From: Larix kaempferi
Lineage: Eukaryota > Streptophyta > Pinopsida > Pinales > Pinaceae
Length of the DNA: 64,000 nt
Assembly (NCBI GenBank): GCA_027924585.1
Contig: BSBM01000092.1
Coordinates: 7,310,001-7,374,000, forward strand
Reading direction: 5' to 3'
The translations under genes were made by a program, and so were the position numbers. Position 1 is the first letter of the stretch. The number at the start of each line of letters is the position of its first letter. Under the pieces are notes generated by a model. It worked only from the letters and a program-made list of their open reading frames with translations. It searched no databases and was not told where the DNA came from. Below, piece by piece: positions 45,630-57,843 of the stretch.

Positions 45630-48107
45630 GTGGTACAAGAGAAAAAGACAAAATGTGAAATAAGAATCTGCGTGGACCTGCGCAAGCTCAACAACGCATC
45701 AGTGCATGATCCATTTCCTACGCCCTTTACAGATGAAGTGCTTGACAATGTTGGAGGACAAGAGGCTTACTCCTTCACTGATGGCTTTTCAGGATACCAT
45801 CAGATCAGAATCCATTCAGAGGACCGCCATAAGACCACTTTTGCGACTGAATGGGGCTCATTCCAGTATACGGTAATGCCCTTTGGTCTTAAAAACGCTC
45901 CTGCTATTTTCTCTAGAGTTGTTGTTGCTGTTTTTAAAGAATTCATTCATAAGTTTCTAGAAGTCTATTTTGATGACTGGACTGTGTTTGGTTTACTAAA
46001 GAACCATATAGGGAATCTAAGGATGATGTTAGAAAAATGTAGACAATATCAGATTTCCCTTAACTTGAAAAAATGTATCTTCTGTGCTCCTTTTGGTATT
46101 TTGTTGGGTCACATTGTGTGCAGACAAGGACTCATGATGGATCCTGCGAAGGTTGCCATCATTGCTAACTTGCCTGTGCCCAACTCAGTCAAACAATTGC
46201 GCACTACATTGGGACATAGAGGATACTACAGGAAATTTATCAAGGGTTATGCAAAGATCACTGCGCCTATGGAAAGACTGCTGAAAAAGGATTCGAAATT
46301 CCAGTGGACAGAAGACTGCCAACAGAGCTTGGAGATACTTAAAGGAAAGATGGTCACAGCACCTATTCTAGTTTTCCTAGACTGGAGAAAACCCTTTCAT
46401 GTTCATGTAGATGCTTCTTCCATAGCATTGGGGGTTGTACTGACACAACTGGGAGAAGGAGGTATTGACCACCCCATTGCTTACTCTAGCAGAAAGTTGT
46501 CTACAACTGAGAAGAACTACACCACTACAGAAAGAGAAGGACTTGCTATGGTGTATGCCTTACAGAAGTTCAGACACTATCTATTGGGTGCTCATTTTAA
46601 AATGTATACTGACCATTCTGCCTTGAAGTACTTGGTCAATAAGCCAGTGTTAGGGGGAAGAATTTGCAGATGGCTACTCCTCTTCCAAGAGTATGATTTT
46701 GAGATTATTGTGAAGCCAGGTAGATTGAATGCAGGACCTGACCATTTATCTAGGATAGAGTCAGGGGAGGAACCTACAAATTTGGAGGACAATCTACTTG
46801 ATGCGCAACTGTTTTTTGTTCAAGTAGTAGACGAGTATTATTCCGATATTCTTGAGTTTCTCACTACAGGGAAAGCGCCAGTTGAGTTCACAATGCAGCA
46901 GAAGAAACAACTTGTTGTCAAAGCCACAGACTTCACTTTGATAGCAGGCCAGCTCTATAAGTTGGGCCCTGATGAAGTCTTGCGCAGATGCATTTTACCG
47001 CATGAGAAGAATTCCATAATCGCAGAAGCGCACTCAGGAACCGGAGGAGGCCATTTCGCAGGAAAGCCGACTGCGCAGAAGATCTTAGCCCCAGGTCTTT
47101 GGTGGCCAACATTGCACAAGGATACTAAGGAATTCTGCAAGTGTTGCGATGTGTGCCAGCGAACAGGAAAAAGTTCAAGAAGAGATGAAATGCCGCTAAG
47201 ACCCCGGATAACAGTGCGTGCTTTTGATAAGTGGGCCATTGATTTTGTGGGACCTATCAACCCACCAGGGAAGAGAACCGGCGCAAGATACATCATCACA
47301 GCTACTGAATACCTCACCAGATGGGCTGAGGCAAAGCCAGTTAAGAATTGCGATGCTGTCACTACCGCGCAATTCATTTTTGAGAATATTGTCACTAGAT
47401 TTGGATGTCCACTGATTCTAATGAGTGATCAGGGCACACATTTCCTAAATGAGACTATAGAGGTCCTTACTGAAGAATTCCACATTAGTCACCATAAGAG
47501 TACACCCTACCACCCTCAAGCTAATGGTACGGTGGAGGCATTCAATAAGATTCTGGAGAATGCCCTGACCAAGATCTGTAATCAACAAAGAGATGATTGG
47601 GACCTTAGAGTCACAGCTGTGTTATGGGCTTACAAAACCACATGCAAGAAATTAACAGGTCACACACCTTTCAGTTTGGTGTATGGACAAGAAGCAGTCA
47701 TGCCCATGGAATACATTGTTCCCAGTCTAAGAATTGCTCAAATTACAGAAATGGAAGATACTGATACTATGAGTGAAAGGTTGTCACAAGTGGTTGCCTT
47801 AGAAGAAGACAGGCTTTTAGCTGGATTCCATCAACAAGTGCAGAAGGCGAGACAGAAGGCTTGGCATGACAGGCATATTAAGAATAAAGTCTTTCAGGAA
47901 GGAGACTTGGTACTCCTCTATGATAGTAAATTCATCAAGTTTCCAGGCAAGTTTCGTGTACATTGGTTAGGCCCTTTTCAAGTGATGAAGATAACAAAAG
48001 GTGGAGCAGTTCAGCTTGCAAAGCTTAATGGAGAGTTGCTGCCCACAATGATCAACGAGAGTCGGCTCAAGCTTTATCGCGATGGCCACTCCGCCCTGTC
48101 GACCTAA
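45597..48107 (+). CDS. G2 reverse transcriptase, RNase H and integrase (unbroken part of pol)
   Basis: The frame is open for over 830 codons after the TAG at 45594. It is the C-terminal part of a polyprotein, so it has no start codon of its own. RT has [26 protein letters not shown] and the catalytic box Y-F-D-D (about 45967). RNase H has V-D-A-S-S at about 46410, the Glu in T-E-R-E-G-L and T-D-H-S-A-L. Integrase has an H-H-C-C zinc region (about 47020-47165), then D in A-I-D-F-V-G, D in S-D-Q-G-T-H-F and E in G-T-V-E-A-F-N-K. The C-terminus has the G-P-F-x-V domain but no chromodomain. The stop is TAA at 48105. The catalytic residues are present, but upstream stops block normal synthesis. 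Confidence 0.93.
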   Translation, partial: PVEESDWISPTVVQEKKTKCEIRICVDLRKLNNASVHDPFPTPFTDEVLDNVGGQEAYSFTDGFSGYHQIRIHSEDRHKTTFATEWGSFQYTVMPFGLKNAPAIFSRVVVAVFKEFIHKFLEVYFDDWTVFGLLKNHIGNLRMMLEKCRQYQISLNLKKCIFCAPFGILLGHIVCRQGLMMDPAKVAIIANLPVPNSVKQLRTTLGHRGYYRKFIKGYAKITAPMERLLKKDSKFQWTEDCQQSLEILKGKMVTAPILVFLDWRKPFHVHVDASSIALGVVLTQLGEGGIDHPIAYSSRKLSTTEKNYTTTEREGLAMVYALQKFRHYLLGAHFKMYTDHSALKYLVNKPVLGGRICRWLLLFQEYDFEIIVKPGRLNAGPDHLSRIESGEEPTNLEDNLLDAQLFFVQVVDEYYSDILEFLTTGKAPVEFTMQQKKQLVVKATDFTLIAGQLYKLGPDEVLRRCILPHEKNSIIAEAHSGTGGGHFAGKPTAQKILAPGLWWPTLHKDTKEFCKCCDVCQRTGKSSRRDEMPLRPRITVRAFDKWAIDFVGPINPPGKRTGARYIITATEYLTRWAEAKPVKNCDAVTTAQFIFENIVTRFGCPLILMSDQGTHFLNETIEVLTEEFHISHHKSTPYHPQANGTVEAFNKILENALTKICNQQRDDWDLRVTAVLWAYKTTCKKLTGHTPFSLVYGQEAVMPMEYIVPSLRIAQITEMEDTDTMSERLSQVVALEEDRLLAGFHQQVQKARQKAWHDRHIKNKVFQEGDLVLLYDSKFIKFPGKFRVHWLGPFQVMKITKGGAVQLAKLNGELLPTMINESRLKLYRDGHSALST

Positions 48108-48873
48108 TCAGCTGCTAAAGTCGTGTAGATGTCCAGTGTAGTTGAAAGAGGCATCACATTTATCACAGTCTACACGGAAGTCGCGAGACATTTTCAGTCT
48201 CCGGCTTCCCGCGCAGTTCCTCAAAACATTCGTGCAGTCAATAAAGCCTGTTCTGAGCGAGCCTATTTTTTCTCTTGTGAAGTTCCCGAGGTTGTCGAAC
48301 TTTTTCTCTTGCAGAGTTCCTTGTTGTCGATTTGTCTCTCTTGCGGAGTTCTCCTCGCCGTGGAGGCCTCCATGTGCATAGTTACCCATGCTGAAGTTAC
48401 CTGCCGAAAATTTGAATTGCGGTAGTTCTGTAGCCACGTCTGAGTCTTAATGAAGGATGAGACCGCCATCTAATTGTACTTGCTCTGATAGATTCGGCTT
48501 GATTTCCCTAAGATTCACATTTAATTAAGGAGCCGAAGGCCTTAGCACATCTCCCAAAGGCTGTCAAAGCCCATCCCTCGCATTTAATGCACCACAGAGG
48601 CCCGGGGGGGGGGTTGTCAACTCATCCGCTTAGGCACCAACGGTTATTAGCGCCACCTGTCCGCACCTACTACTGCCCTCAGCTATAAATACCCCTCATT
48701 CGTATATGCTTGGGTTACTTTCCTTGCTATTGAGTTGTATAGTTGTCTTGTTTGAGAGTCTAAGCCATTGTTTTTAGAGCCGTGCCGTGCAGACTGCTTT
48801 CCTCTATTTTCAGAGTTCGCATCCTACGTTGTTCCACCCTTTTCTGTTCAGTGTTTGTCATGTATGCAGGTTC
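48108..48873 (+). other. Spacer between G2 pol and accessory ORF
   Basis: No supported gene. It contains a run of ten G at 48605-48614, a pyrimidine-rich stretch and a TATA-like box at 48683. TGTATGCAG just before the ATG at 48874 could serve as a splice acceptor for a subgenomic RNA. Confidence 0.55.
48683..48690 (+). promoter_or_regulatory. TATA-like box upstream of accessory ORF
   Basis: TATAAATA followed by CCCCTCATTCG lies 184 bp before the accessory ATG, in a more GC-rich setting than the surroundings. It is a plausible internal promoter but has only motif support. Confidence 0.4.
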
Positions 48874-51590
48874 ATGTCGGAGAACCTGTCAACTGAAGAA
48901 TTCATCCGTCACTTCAGATGCAGAGGGTTAGACTTCAGTATGGCTAACCCGACCAAGATTGTCAAGCTTCCTATTTTCTCTGATCCCAGACATTCCCCGG
49001 GCACAAGGGCGTCTCAACAACAGCCCCAGCAGCAGCAGCAGCTAGAGGTACCCATTAGAGAGCCCTTGGCCACTCTGGTTAACTACATTCCTCTGCGCCC
49101 AGATGATGCACCCGAGGTGCGTATTCCCAAGAACGCCAAGTATTTGATTGCGCTGCCACCAATGGCGGAAATCATGGAAGAAGAAGGATCCCTGCTTGGA
49201 CATCTCCCGCTTGTTAAGTTTTCTGACTTCAACTTGGGAGATTATAGAATGTATCCTCAGTTTGTGCCAGATCACTATCTGATGTTGGTCCATAATCCTG
49301 TTAAGAAGATTGATGAATTCGTCCCGCAGGAATTTGCAGTAAATCTAGACAAGCCTGGACTGTTGAACCTGTTGAAGCTATCGCACTTCGGGCGTAGCAA
49401 TGAAGTTAATGCGGTTGTCAAGGTCTTGTTATCCTGTGTTCACGATGGTTATATTTGGATAAGGAGGCCAATTGATCTAAATGTGGACCTGATTCATCGA
49501 ATTATCGGCCTATCTAAGGTTGGTAAGGACCCCAACGTCCATTTCGTTGGTAAAGACAAGGACCGAAAGCTGGCTGCACAGGTGGTGCAGAAATACAAAT
49601 TGTCAAGAGGAGGTCGGGCTTATGACCTCACTGTAGTTGAAGATGAAGCACTCAGATTCACAGGCAATCTGCTCGCAGGCAGACTTTTAACAAAATGACG
49701 ACCTAAAGAAGTCCCTGGAGCTGTTGTAGAGCTCGCAATTGCAGCTGCGGAGGGAGAGCAGTATAACTGGTGTCTCTTCCTCCTGAATTCATTCTTGGAA
49801 GATTGTCGGAACATTCAGGACACCCCCAACTAGCTGTTCCATTTCTCTTGGCTCCTGATCTTGTGTGCCTTTGTCGGGTGGAAGGAACCACCCAACACTC
49901 AGTTTCTTCTACGCCGCTCAGGAGAGGTTACAGGGATGCGCTATGTCAACCTCTGGGATTCTAGTAATCCCGTGAAGCGCAAGATGAACCGCGCCGTGTT
50001 CTTCAAGTATTATCATCTTCTTAGGGATACCATCCTGGAGATGCCGAGGCTTACTAAGGAGATGGCAGAACTCTATGGAATGAAGTTGGTCTTTTCTGCC
50101 AACTTGCATGGAATCTATTTCTGCCCTCGCGGAATTCAGTTGGAAGAATGGGCCGTAGGGCTCTACCAAATGACTGCCCAGGACGTGGAGGACACTATGA
50201 AGTCCTGGCCAGATGATTGGAAGTAGGCCGCTGAAGCCACTGCCACGATGCCACCCCCTGAGGCACTAGAGAAAGATAAGGGCAAGGAAAAGATCGGGCA
50301 AAAGAATGGTGAAGGTCCGTCAGGACAGGATACCAAGAAGCAGAAGCTGTCGCACCCTGCATAAGCGACTGGAGATCCCTATGAGACCTTTGTCGCGAGG
50401 CTCAACCAGTACTTGAAGGAGCCATTTCAGGAGCTACGTGCCTCTCAGGCCAATATCAGAAGTGCTCTGGATCTGCAGCTCGTGGAGTTGAAAGGTCTCG
50501 CAGGACGAGTTGCGCAGACCCATGTGCCAGCATCCGGCTCGCAGATGTCGCAAGCATCTACAAGCACCGAGCGGGTTGAAGTACCTACTAAAAGGTACAC
50601 TGTCATCCAAATCCCGCCCGCAAGCATGACACTCCCGAATCCTCTGGCTGCACCGCAGGTAAGCGCGGTTGGCCCTGTTGAAATAAATTGGTCACTAATT
50701 GCATTGGAAACTCTACAGTTGGTTCATGAGCAGGTCTCTACTGAGCTAGAGCTAGGGAGCTCTCCACATTCCATGCCAATCAAAGACTGCAGATGCAGGA
50801 AGTAGAGCTAAGGGTAGGCTATAAGGAGATCTCTACGTAGCTTGCACTTCATGAAGCACGAGAAACTGGGCTAAGGAATGCCATCGATGAAATCGCCCAG
50901 GAGCTGCCGGCCTACCAGATTCAACCAGACCTTCCTTTAGCTGAGAAAGTGCAATGCATTGGCAGAAGGGCGAAAGCCCTAGAACAACAAGTAGTTGCTA
51001 TGGCTGAGGACCATAGAAAGTAGCTCGCCGAGTTGGAAGCTCATGTCGTAGTGCCTCCCGCAGATGATAAGCAAGAACGCCTTGAAGCACTGCGCATAGC
51101 TTCTACCCGAATGAAGTGCAGAACAGATGAAGCCCAGCAGTTAATGACGCAAGCTATGCAGGCTTGGGCTGAGCTCAAGAAGATCCCTTCTAAAGTTGCC
51201 CTTTTGGAACAGGTGAAAGTAGCAGAACAGTCCCTAACTGTTTTGAACGAAGAAGCTAAGCCCTTGGAAGGCTTATCCAAAATGAGAAAGATGAGTGAAG
51301 TCCGCAAAGTCCAGCAAGAACTACACAGGCTCAGAGACAAAGATGCTACTCTCGCCAACATCATTCAGCCATTTATGGATGAGTATGCTGAACTTGCTGC
51401 CCAAGCAGAGGCCAAGGTCAAAGCATTTGCTGAGTCTCAAGAGTTGGTCGATGGCATAGAAGGAGAAGAAGCTACTTCAGACCTGGTGCAGACAGCCACG
51501 AAGTACGTGCAAGACATGCACTCCGCTATTGCACAGTGGAAGCAAGCCTTCGCTGCGACCCAAGCAAAGTCAGATGCACAAGTAAAATGA
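48874..51590 (+). pseudogene. G2 accessory ORF, function unknown
   Basis: A sense-strand gene of about 900 codons lies between pol and the 3' LTR. It opens at ATG 48874. Stops lie at 49696 (TGA), 49831, 50224 (TAG) and 50362 (TAA). A frameshift near 50770 moves it to the frame of 51033-51590, with more TAG at 50838 and 51021. The first part is a Gln-rich stretch then a folded domain (L-V-K-F-S-D-F-N-L-G-D-Y). The middle has hydrophobic F-H-F-S-W-L-L-I-L-C-A-F-V-G-W and N-L-H-G-I-Y-F-C-P-R-G. The C-terminal 250 residues are an Ala/Glu/Lys coiled coil. I know no family for it. The position is that of env-like or Tat extra ORFs, but no signal peptide or clear membrane anchor is seen. Confidence 0.65.
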
Positions 51591-51631
51591 CCGCAAGCTA
51601 GTGCGAGTGGCTCGAGGACGAGCCACAAGTA

Positions 51632-51644
51632 AGTGTTAGGGGCC
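51632..51644 (+). other. G2 polypurine tract
   Basis: AGTGTTAGGGGCC directly abuts the 3' LTR. It is purine-rich, though not perfect. Confidence 0.65.
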
Positions 51645-53170
51645 TGTTGGAGCATAGGCCGCAGCTATGGCAAAGCTGCCAAGTTTTAGGAAAAAGCACT
51701 AAGTTTTGAAGGAAAAGTGCTAATTTTGAGGAAAAGCACCATTTTTGGGAAGAAATGAACAGTGTGCGGTACGACGCCAGATGGACGAGCTCACCGCAGA
51801 TTGTGGGCCGAAAATCGTGGAGCTCGCGCGCACAAGTCAAAGGAAAGAGCAAATAAGGTGGCCGAGTAGAAAGCTCAACCACCACAGTAAATGAAGCGGC
51901 GGAATAGAGGGTTCAGCTGCCCTCATCAAGGCAAAGTACAGGAGTTATGGTTGCTTGGACCAAGGAAGAGCAACGGGCCGAAGCATTGAAGGCGAAGGAC
52001 AAGGAGCAAAGAACGATGAAGCGGTGCCCATACCTGCGATCTGCGCCAAAAATTGTGGATTCTGCAGGAAGCTGTGACGTGACTGCAAGAGGCACCTACA
52101 GTACACCTAGCCTTGTCCGCGGTTAGGGTTTTCGAGGATCATTGTTGGGAAAGGCCCACAGTTTTGTAAAGGTGTGACCCTCAGGGCCACCTATATATAT
52201 GTGTAATTGAAAAGGGAAAAGGGTTAGATAGTTACTGAGTTACACGGACAGTCTAAGTTGATGTCTGAGTCATTTGTATTGCTGTATCTTTTAAGTTGTT
52301 AATGATCATTTTGTGCATGTAAGAAGGCCGTGATCTCACAGGAAGACCGCTTGGCGTAAGGGCCATTGCATGTATCGACCAATCGCAAGAGGATTGAGAG
52401 GGGAATGTAATTGTATGTCTTTGTCATGGTAATAACTGTAGAAGAAGAGAATAGATCTAAGAGAAGGGCTCCCAGCTGTGTGCGTGGAGTTTCCTAGAAA
52501 GATCTAAGGCTGTAGCTGTGTGCGCAGCGGAACTGTGTTATCCCCATCTCAAGATAATATAAAACAAAGTTCCCGTGGACGTAGCTTCCCTCCTGGAAGT
52601 GAACCATGTAATTCTTGTTGTTGTGGTGATGCTTTATGTGATTGCATTTCTTTGCTTTACTGTCTATGTTTCTATGAATGTTTCACTATCTTTATGAATG
52701 ATTATGTAAAGTAAATCCTGGAAGCTCCCTTAGAAGTTGTACTTGTGCATTGTCAAAGGAGTCTGTAAGAACACTATCGCCGCAACTCTAAAGGAGTGTG
52801 TTATTGTGCTATGGCGCAAGGGCAGAGACGATACATAGTCTATCGGAGGTAGCGGGTAAAAGACTTGTGCGCAGGTGCGGAGCTACCGCGTAGCTCGGCT
52901 GAGAAGAGTGGGTTCTAGCGCCGTAGCGCTGGGAGACCTGTGAAAGAGTAAGACGCTCTATTCAGGGGTTACCTCCAAGAAGGGAAGAGAGAAGACTGTA
53001 GACTCCACACCACCTAGGTTAAGGAAACCTGATTCCTTAGCCCCCCCATAGCCACTTCGAGTGAGACTTCGAGCTGCTGTGCAGCTCGTTGCCGAAAGGG
53101 CCAGTGTGCCAAAGGGGTGTTTGCTGCTGCGCATCCTGAAAACCCGGGTCTGTCCAGAAAGCAGCCAACA
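51645..53170 (+). repeat. G2 3' LTR (1526 bp)
   Basis: Matches the 5' LTR throughout and lacks an 8-bp piece present there near 39480. Followed by the TTCAT duplicate. Confidence 0.95.
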
Positions 53171-53175
53171 TTCAT

Positions 53176-54874
53176 GAATGGACAAAAACAATTGACAAGA
53201 TAACAAAAAATGTCTTTGCAAAAGGCCAATTATCCACGGTAAATGTCATTTGCAAATATGGATTTTAAAATACTATTAAATTTTGAAATACTCATCATAA
53301 TTCACCTGGAACGAAAGGGACAATAAGGACAAAACAATGGCCAATAAGTACAAAACAATAGTACAAGCAATATAGTACAAAGGGACAATAAAGAAAAAAC
53401 ATCAGTATGAGCAATACAATACAAACAATAGTACAAGGAAATGATACCTCTTTTTGTTTCCACGGGTTAAGATTGCCTATTGTAAGAGAGTTTACTTCTA
53501 ATTTCCTCTAGTCTTCATAACTTTCTAACTTCAACACCAAGCAAAAATTGTTTTCAATTAAAATATTGTTGAGTACATATGAGCTTTGTTCCTATTTATA
53601 TTACAAAATTAATAAAAATTTGGAGGGAAATCTAAATACTAAAAACAATGGAGGGAAATACAAATCCAAACATTATTTTCTTGACAATAGATGTTCCTAT
53701 TTCCATTTACAGATGTTGCTATTTTCTCCAAATTATTATATAAAGTATGTAAAATACTTATAAATTAGAAAAAAAACTTAAAAAGTATCACCAAATATTT
53801 TATAGTTAGAATTTAAGAATTGGTTGTATTTGCCAAGACTTATACATTTTTAAGTATGGATCCTTAAAATTTAAGAGGTAGTCATGATTATAGAAGATAC
53901 ATAATCCACTAAAAAATGCACAACTAGAAGGAAAACATATGGATTTGAAAAAACGTAAAGTTAACATCTTCACATGTACAAGAGTAAATTCATTATAAGT
54001 GAAACAATATAATTTCTCAATCAAACTAATGGTGTGAAAAAAAAGTTTGTAATGGTGAGTGTAATGCATTGGTTTTCTATTAATGTTAACCCTTCTCCTA
54101 CAAAAATTAATGCAACAATTAAATAAAGTTGAAATGGACCTACTTAAACTTCATTGCCTACAACACATTCTCACACCATAAAAGAGGTCCCAAGACCTAG
54201 TATACCATCTAAGCAAATACATTTAAAAACATATATGAACCTCAATGGTGAGGTATGCCTTCAAATATGCAAAAGTTCCTCTAAATATGTGGAAATTTTT
54301 GGTTAGTAATGGGAAAGGTCTATTGAGTAAATTCTCACCCTAATCCATGCTAGTGATTTGCTTCCTTGATCAAACATCATGAGTGATGCCTAAGATAAGA
54401 TCAAACCAAAATGTGTGATCCAAGGTTCTTCTCATGGATTGCAATTATCACTATTCTAAAAATACCCTATCCATTAATATGACTTCACGTTGAGGAATTA
54501 ACACCTTTACAAATACCAAAAAAAATCATGCATTTTAACCTTGGTGTTTTCACCTACTATTAGACTATTGTAACCACATAGATGGCTTGAATCAAATGAA
54601 CCATAAGATGGATGCATTCCTCAAACTAGTTATTTTTTATGTTTGTAATATCGGTGATACAATATTCTCCACGGACTGGTATAATGGCGCATCTCTTCTT
54701 GCACTAGAAGAGTGGGTGGACATTATAACAATTGTGTTGTTATGTGATGATCAGTCCCACTCCCTGTCGATGTCGATATAGTGGTTAGAGCCTCTAACGA
54801 TTCCCACTCCTTATCGATGAGGACACATTAATGGGTAGTAGCCATGTTGTTTAGTTGTGCATTTTCAAATGCCA
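53176..54874. other. AT-rich interval without a supported gene
   Basis: Very AT-rich, and short open frames (53548-53763, 53806-54069) are typical of low-complexity DNA. Nothing recognisable. Confidence 0.5.
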
Positions 54875-57843
54875 GTGAGAGGGCTAGTTAGAGAGACGGT
54901 AGCATTTTCCAATGCCACTGAGCCAGGGGATGGATCCCTCAGCAAATAGTTGGCCCTCACCTATTTTATCCCTTGATGGTGGTAGCAGTACTTAATGATG
55001 GTGGATTGAGTTGGTTTCCTTGATGGGTGTTCCATGTACCCCTAGAACTCTATAATATATATGAGAGAGTCATGTTCTCATCATGTTCTATCAACTTGGT
55101 CTTCCTCTTGTGTGTATGATTGGGGTTCGTTATTCTCTAGCTCACTATCCTTCTGTAGTAGAGCAGTTATACTCGGGTATTCTTTGATGTGTAACACATG
55201 GTCTCCCACCAGGTATGCCTTCACCTAGGGCTTTCTCCAGTGGGGGGTAATTAGGTTTTCTCCCCCATGAGGGCTTCCCATGATACATGTTGTGTAGTTG
55301 TGCATTTTCTATAAACATGTGATCCTATAATTTGCTTAGTATTTCTATAGCTACCATCATATCTAGGGATGAAGTTGGAACGTAAGCATGTTGTTTTGCA
55401 TTAATATAGCTTTGAAAGAACCACCTATATTATAATGTTGTTTGTCATTATAGCCAAATACACATTCACAGGAGGGTGTGGCCCACCCATCGCAGGGTTG
55501 TCATGAAACGGAGAGTGCATATGGGTTTTAATACTAGAAAAAAAAGTGAGAGGACTAGTCAAAGAGATGGTAGCATTTTCCAACGCCACTGAGCTAGGGG
55601 ATGGATCCCTCGGCAAATAGTTGGCCCTCACCATTTTTATCCCTTGATGGTGGTAGCAGTACTTAATGATGGTGGACTGAGTTGGTTTCCTTGATGGGTG
55701 TTCCATGTGTCATACGTATAGATAAGTCCTTATGCAGTTGCAAGCCGCTGATCACCTAACGTTGGAGTATTGGTCATGATGTGTGACCCCTAACTTAACT
55801 CGTTGGTTAAGTCGGTCTTGTGTGGGATCATATAATTATTGGAGGCTTTATACCCCTAGACCTCTATAAAATATATGAGAGAGTCATGTTCTCATCATGT
55901 TCTATCAACTTGGTCTTCCTCTTGTGCGTATGATTGGGGTTCGTTATTCTATAGCTCACTATCCTTCTGTAGTAGAGCAATTATACTCGAGTATTCTTTG
56001 ATGTGTGACGCATGGTCTCCCACAAGGTATGCCTTCTCCTAGGGTTGATGGCAAGCTGAGGCATTGTGAAGTCATGCATGACTGTTGATTTTGCGGATTC
56101 TATCACAGTGAAAGTTTGTAATTGGGTTTTCTCCCCCTTGAGGGCTTCCCATGATACATGTTGTGTAGTTGTGCATTTTCTATAAACATGTGATCCTATA
56201 ATTTGCTTACTGTTTCTATAGCTACCATCATATCTAGGGATGAAGTTGAAACATAAGCATGTTTTTTTGCATTAATATAGCTTTGAAAGAACCACCTATA
56301 TTATAATGTTGTTTGTCAGTATAGTCAAATACACATTCACAGGAGGGTGTGGCCCACCCATCGCAGGGTTGTCATGAAATGGAGAGTGCATCTGCATTTT
56401 AATATTAGAAACAAAAGTGAGAGGACTAGTCAGAGAGACAGTAGCATTTTCCAATGCCACTAAGCCAGGGGATGGATCCCTCAGTAAATAGTTGGCCCTC
56501 ACCATTTTTATCCCTTAATGGTGGTAGCCGTACTTAATGATGGTGGATTGAGTTGGTTTCCTTAATGGGTGTTCCATGTGTCATAGGTATATATAAGTCC
56601 TTATGCAGTTGCAAGCCCCTGATCACCTAACATTGGAGTATTGGTCATGATGTCTGACCCCTAACTTAACTCGTTGGTTAAGTCGGTCTTGTGTGGGATC
56701 ATATATATACTTATTGGAGGCTTTATACCCCTAGACCTATATAATATATATGAGAGAGTCATGTTCTCATCATGTTCTATCAACTTGGTCTTCCTCTTGT
56801 GTGTATGATTGGGGTTCGTTATTCTATAGCTCACTATCCTTCTGTAGTAGAGCAATTATACTCGGGTATTCTTTGATGTGTGACGCATGGTCTCCCACCA
56901 AGTATGCCTTTTCCTAGGGTTTATGGCAAGTTGAGACATTGTGAAGTCATGCATGACTCTTGATTTTGCGGATTCTATCACAATGAAAGGTTGTAATTGG
57001 GTTTTCTCCCCCATGAGGGCTTCCCATGATACATGTTGTGTAGTTGTGCATTTTCTATAAACATGTGATCCTATAATTTGCTTACTGTTTCTACAGCTAC
57101 CATCATATCTAGGGATGAAGTTGGAATGTAAGCATGTTGTTTTGCATTAATATAGCTTTGAAAGAACCACCTATATTATAATGTTGTTTGTCATTATAGC
57201 CGAATACACATTCACAAGAGGGTGTGGCCCACCCATCGCAGGGTTGTCATGAAATGGAGAGTGCATTTGCGTTTTAATACTAGAAACAAAAGTGAGAGGA
57301 CTAGTCAGAGAGATGGTAGCATTTTCCAATGCCACTGAGCTAGGGGATGGATCCCTCGGCAAATAGATGGCCCTCACCGTTTTTATCCCTTGATGGTGGT
57401 AGCAGTACTTAATGATGGTGGACTGAGTTGGTTTCCTTGATGGGTGTTCCATGTGTCATAGGTATAGAGAAGTCCTTATGCGGTTGCAAGCCCCTGATCA
57501 CCTAACATTGGAGTATTGGTCATGATGTGTGACCCCTAACTTAACTCGTTGGCTAAGTCGGTCTTGTGTGGGATCATATACTTATTGGAGGCTTTATACC
57601 CCTAGACCTTTATAAAATATATGAGAGAGTCATGTTCTCATCACGTTCTATCAACTTGGTCTTCCGCTTGTGTGTATGATTGGGGTTCGTTATTCTATAG
57701 CTCACTATCCTTCTGTAGTAGAGTAATTATAATCGGGTATTCTTTGATGTGTAACGCATGGTCTCCCACCAGGTATGCCTTCTCCTAGGGTTTATGGCAA
57801 GCTGAGACATTGTGAAGTCATGCATGACTCTTGATTTTGCGGA
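54875..57843. repeat. Tandem array of a ~870-bp unit, about 3.5 copies
   Basis: The landmark GTGAGAGG(G/A)CTAGT begins units at 54875, 55546, 56417 and 57292, giving spacings of 671, 871 and 875. The first unit lacks two internal pieces (about 150 and 70 bp). Each full unit has a TATA-like AATATATGAGAGAGTCATG stretch and a GGGTTTTCTCCCCCATGAGGG stretch of the kind found in LTRs. The array ends sharply at GATTTTGCGG. Confidence 0.9.

Larger units (their letters stand above)
39049..53170 (+). mobile_element. Ty3/gypsy LTR retrotransposon G2 with accessory ORF
   Basis: LTRs at 39049-40582 and 51645-53170 begin TGTTGGAGC and end GCAGCCAACA. The duplication TTCAT is at 39044-39048 and 53171-53175. 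Order: LTR, primer site, gag with several zinc knuckles, protease, second gag-like region, RT, RNase H, integrase, spacer, accessory ORF, polypurine tract, LTR. RT before integrase is the gypsy order, and no chromodomain follows integrase. LTRs differ by roughly 4% by eye plus an 8-bp indel. A solo LTR (42976-43894) interrupts the protease region. Confidence 0.95.

Noticed and set aside
55425-57452. Three similar minus-strand ORFs of 69-93 codons.
   Set aside because: They recur only because the 870-bp unit is tandem. One copy is truncated and there is no domain or codon-level conservation beyond the DNA repeat.
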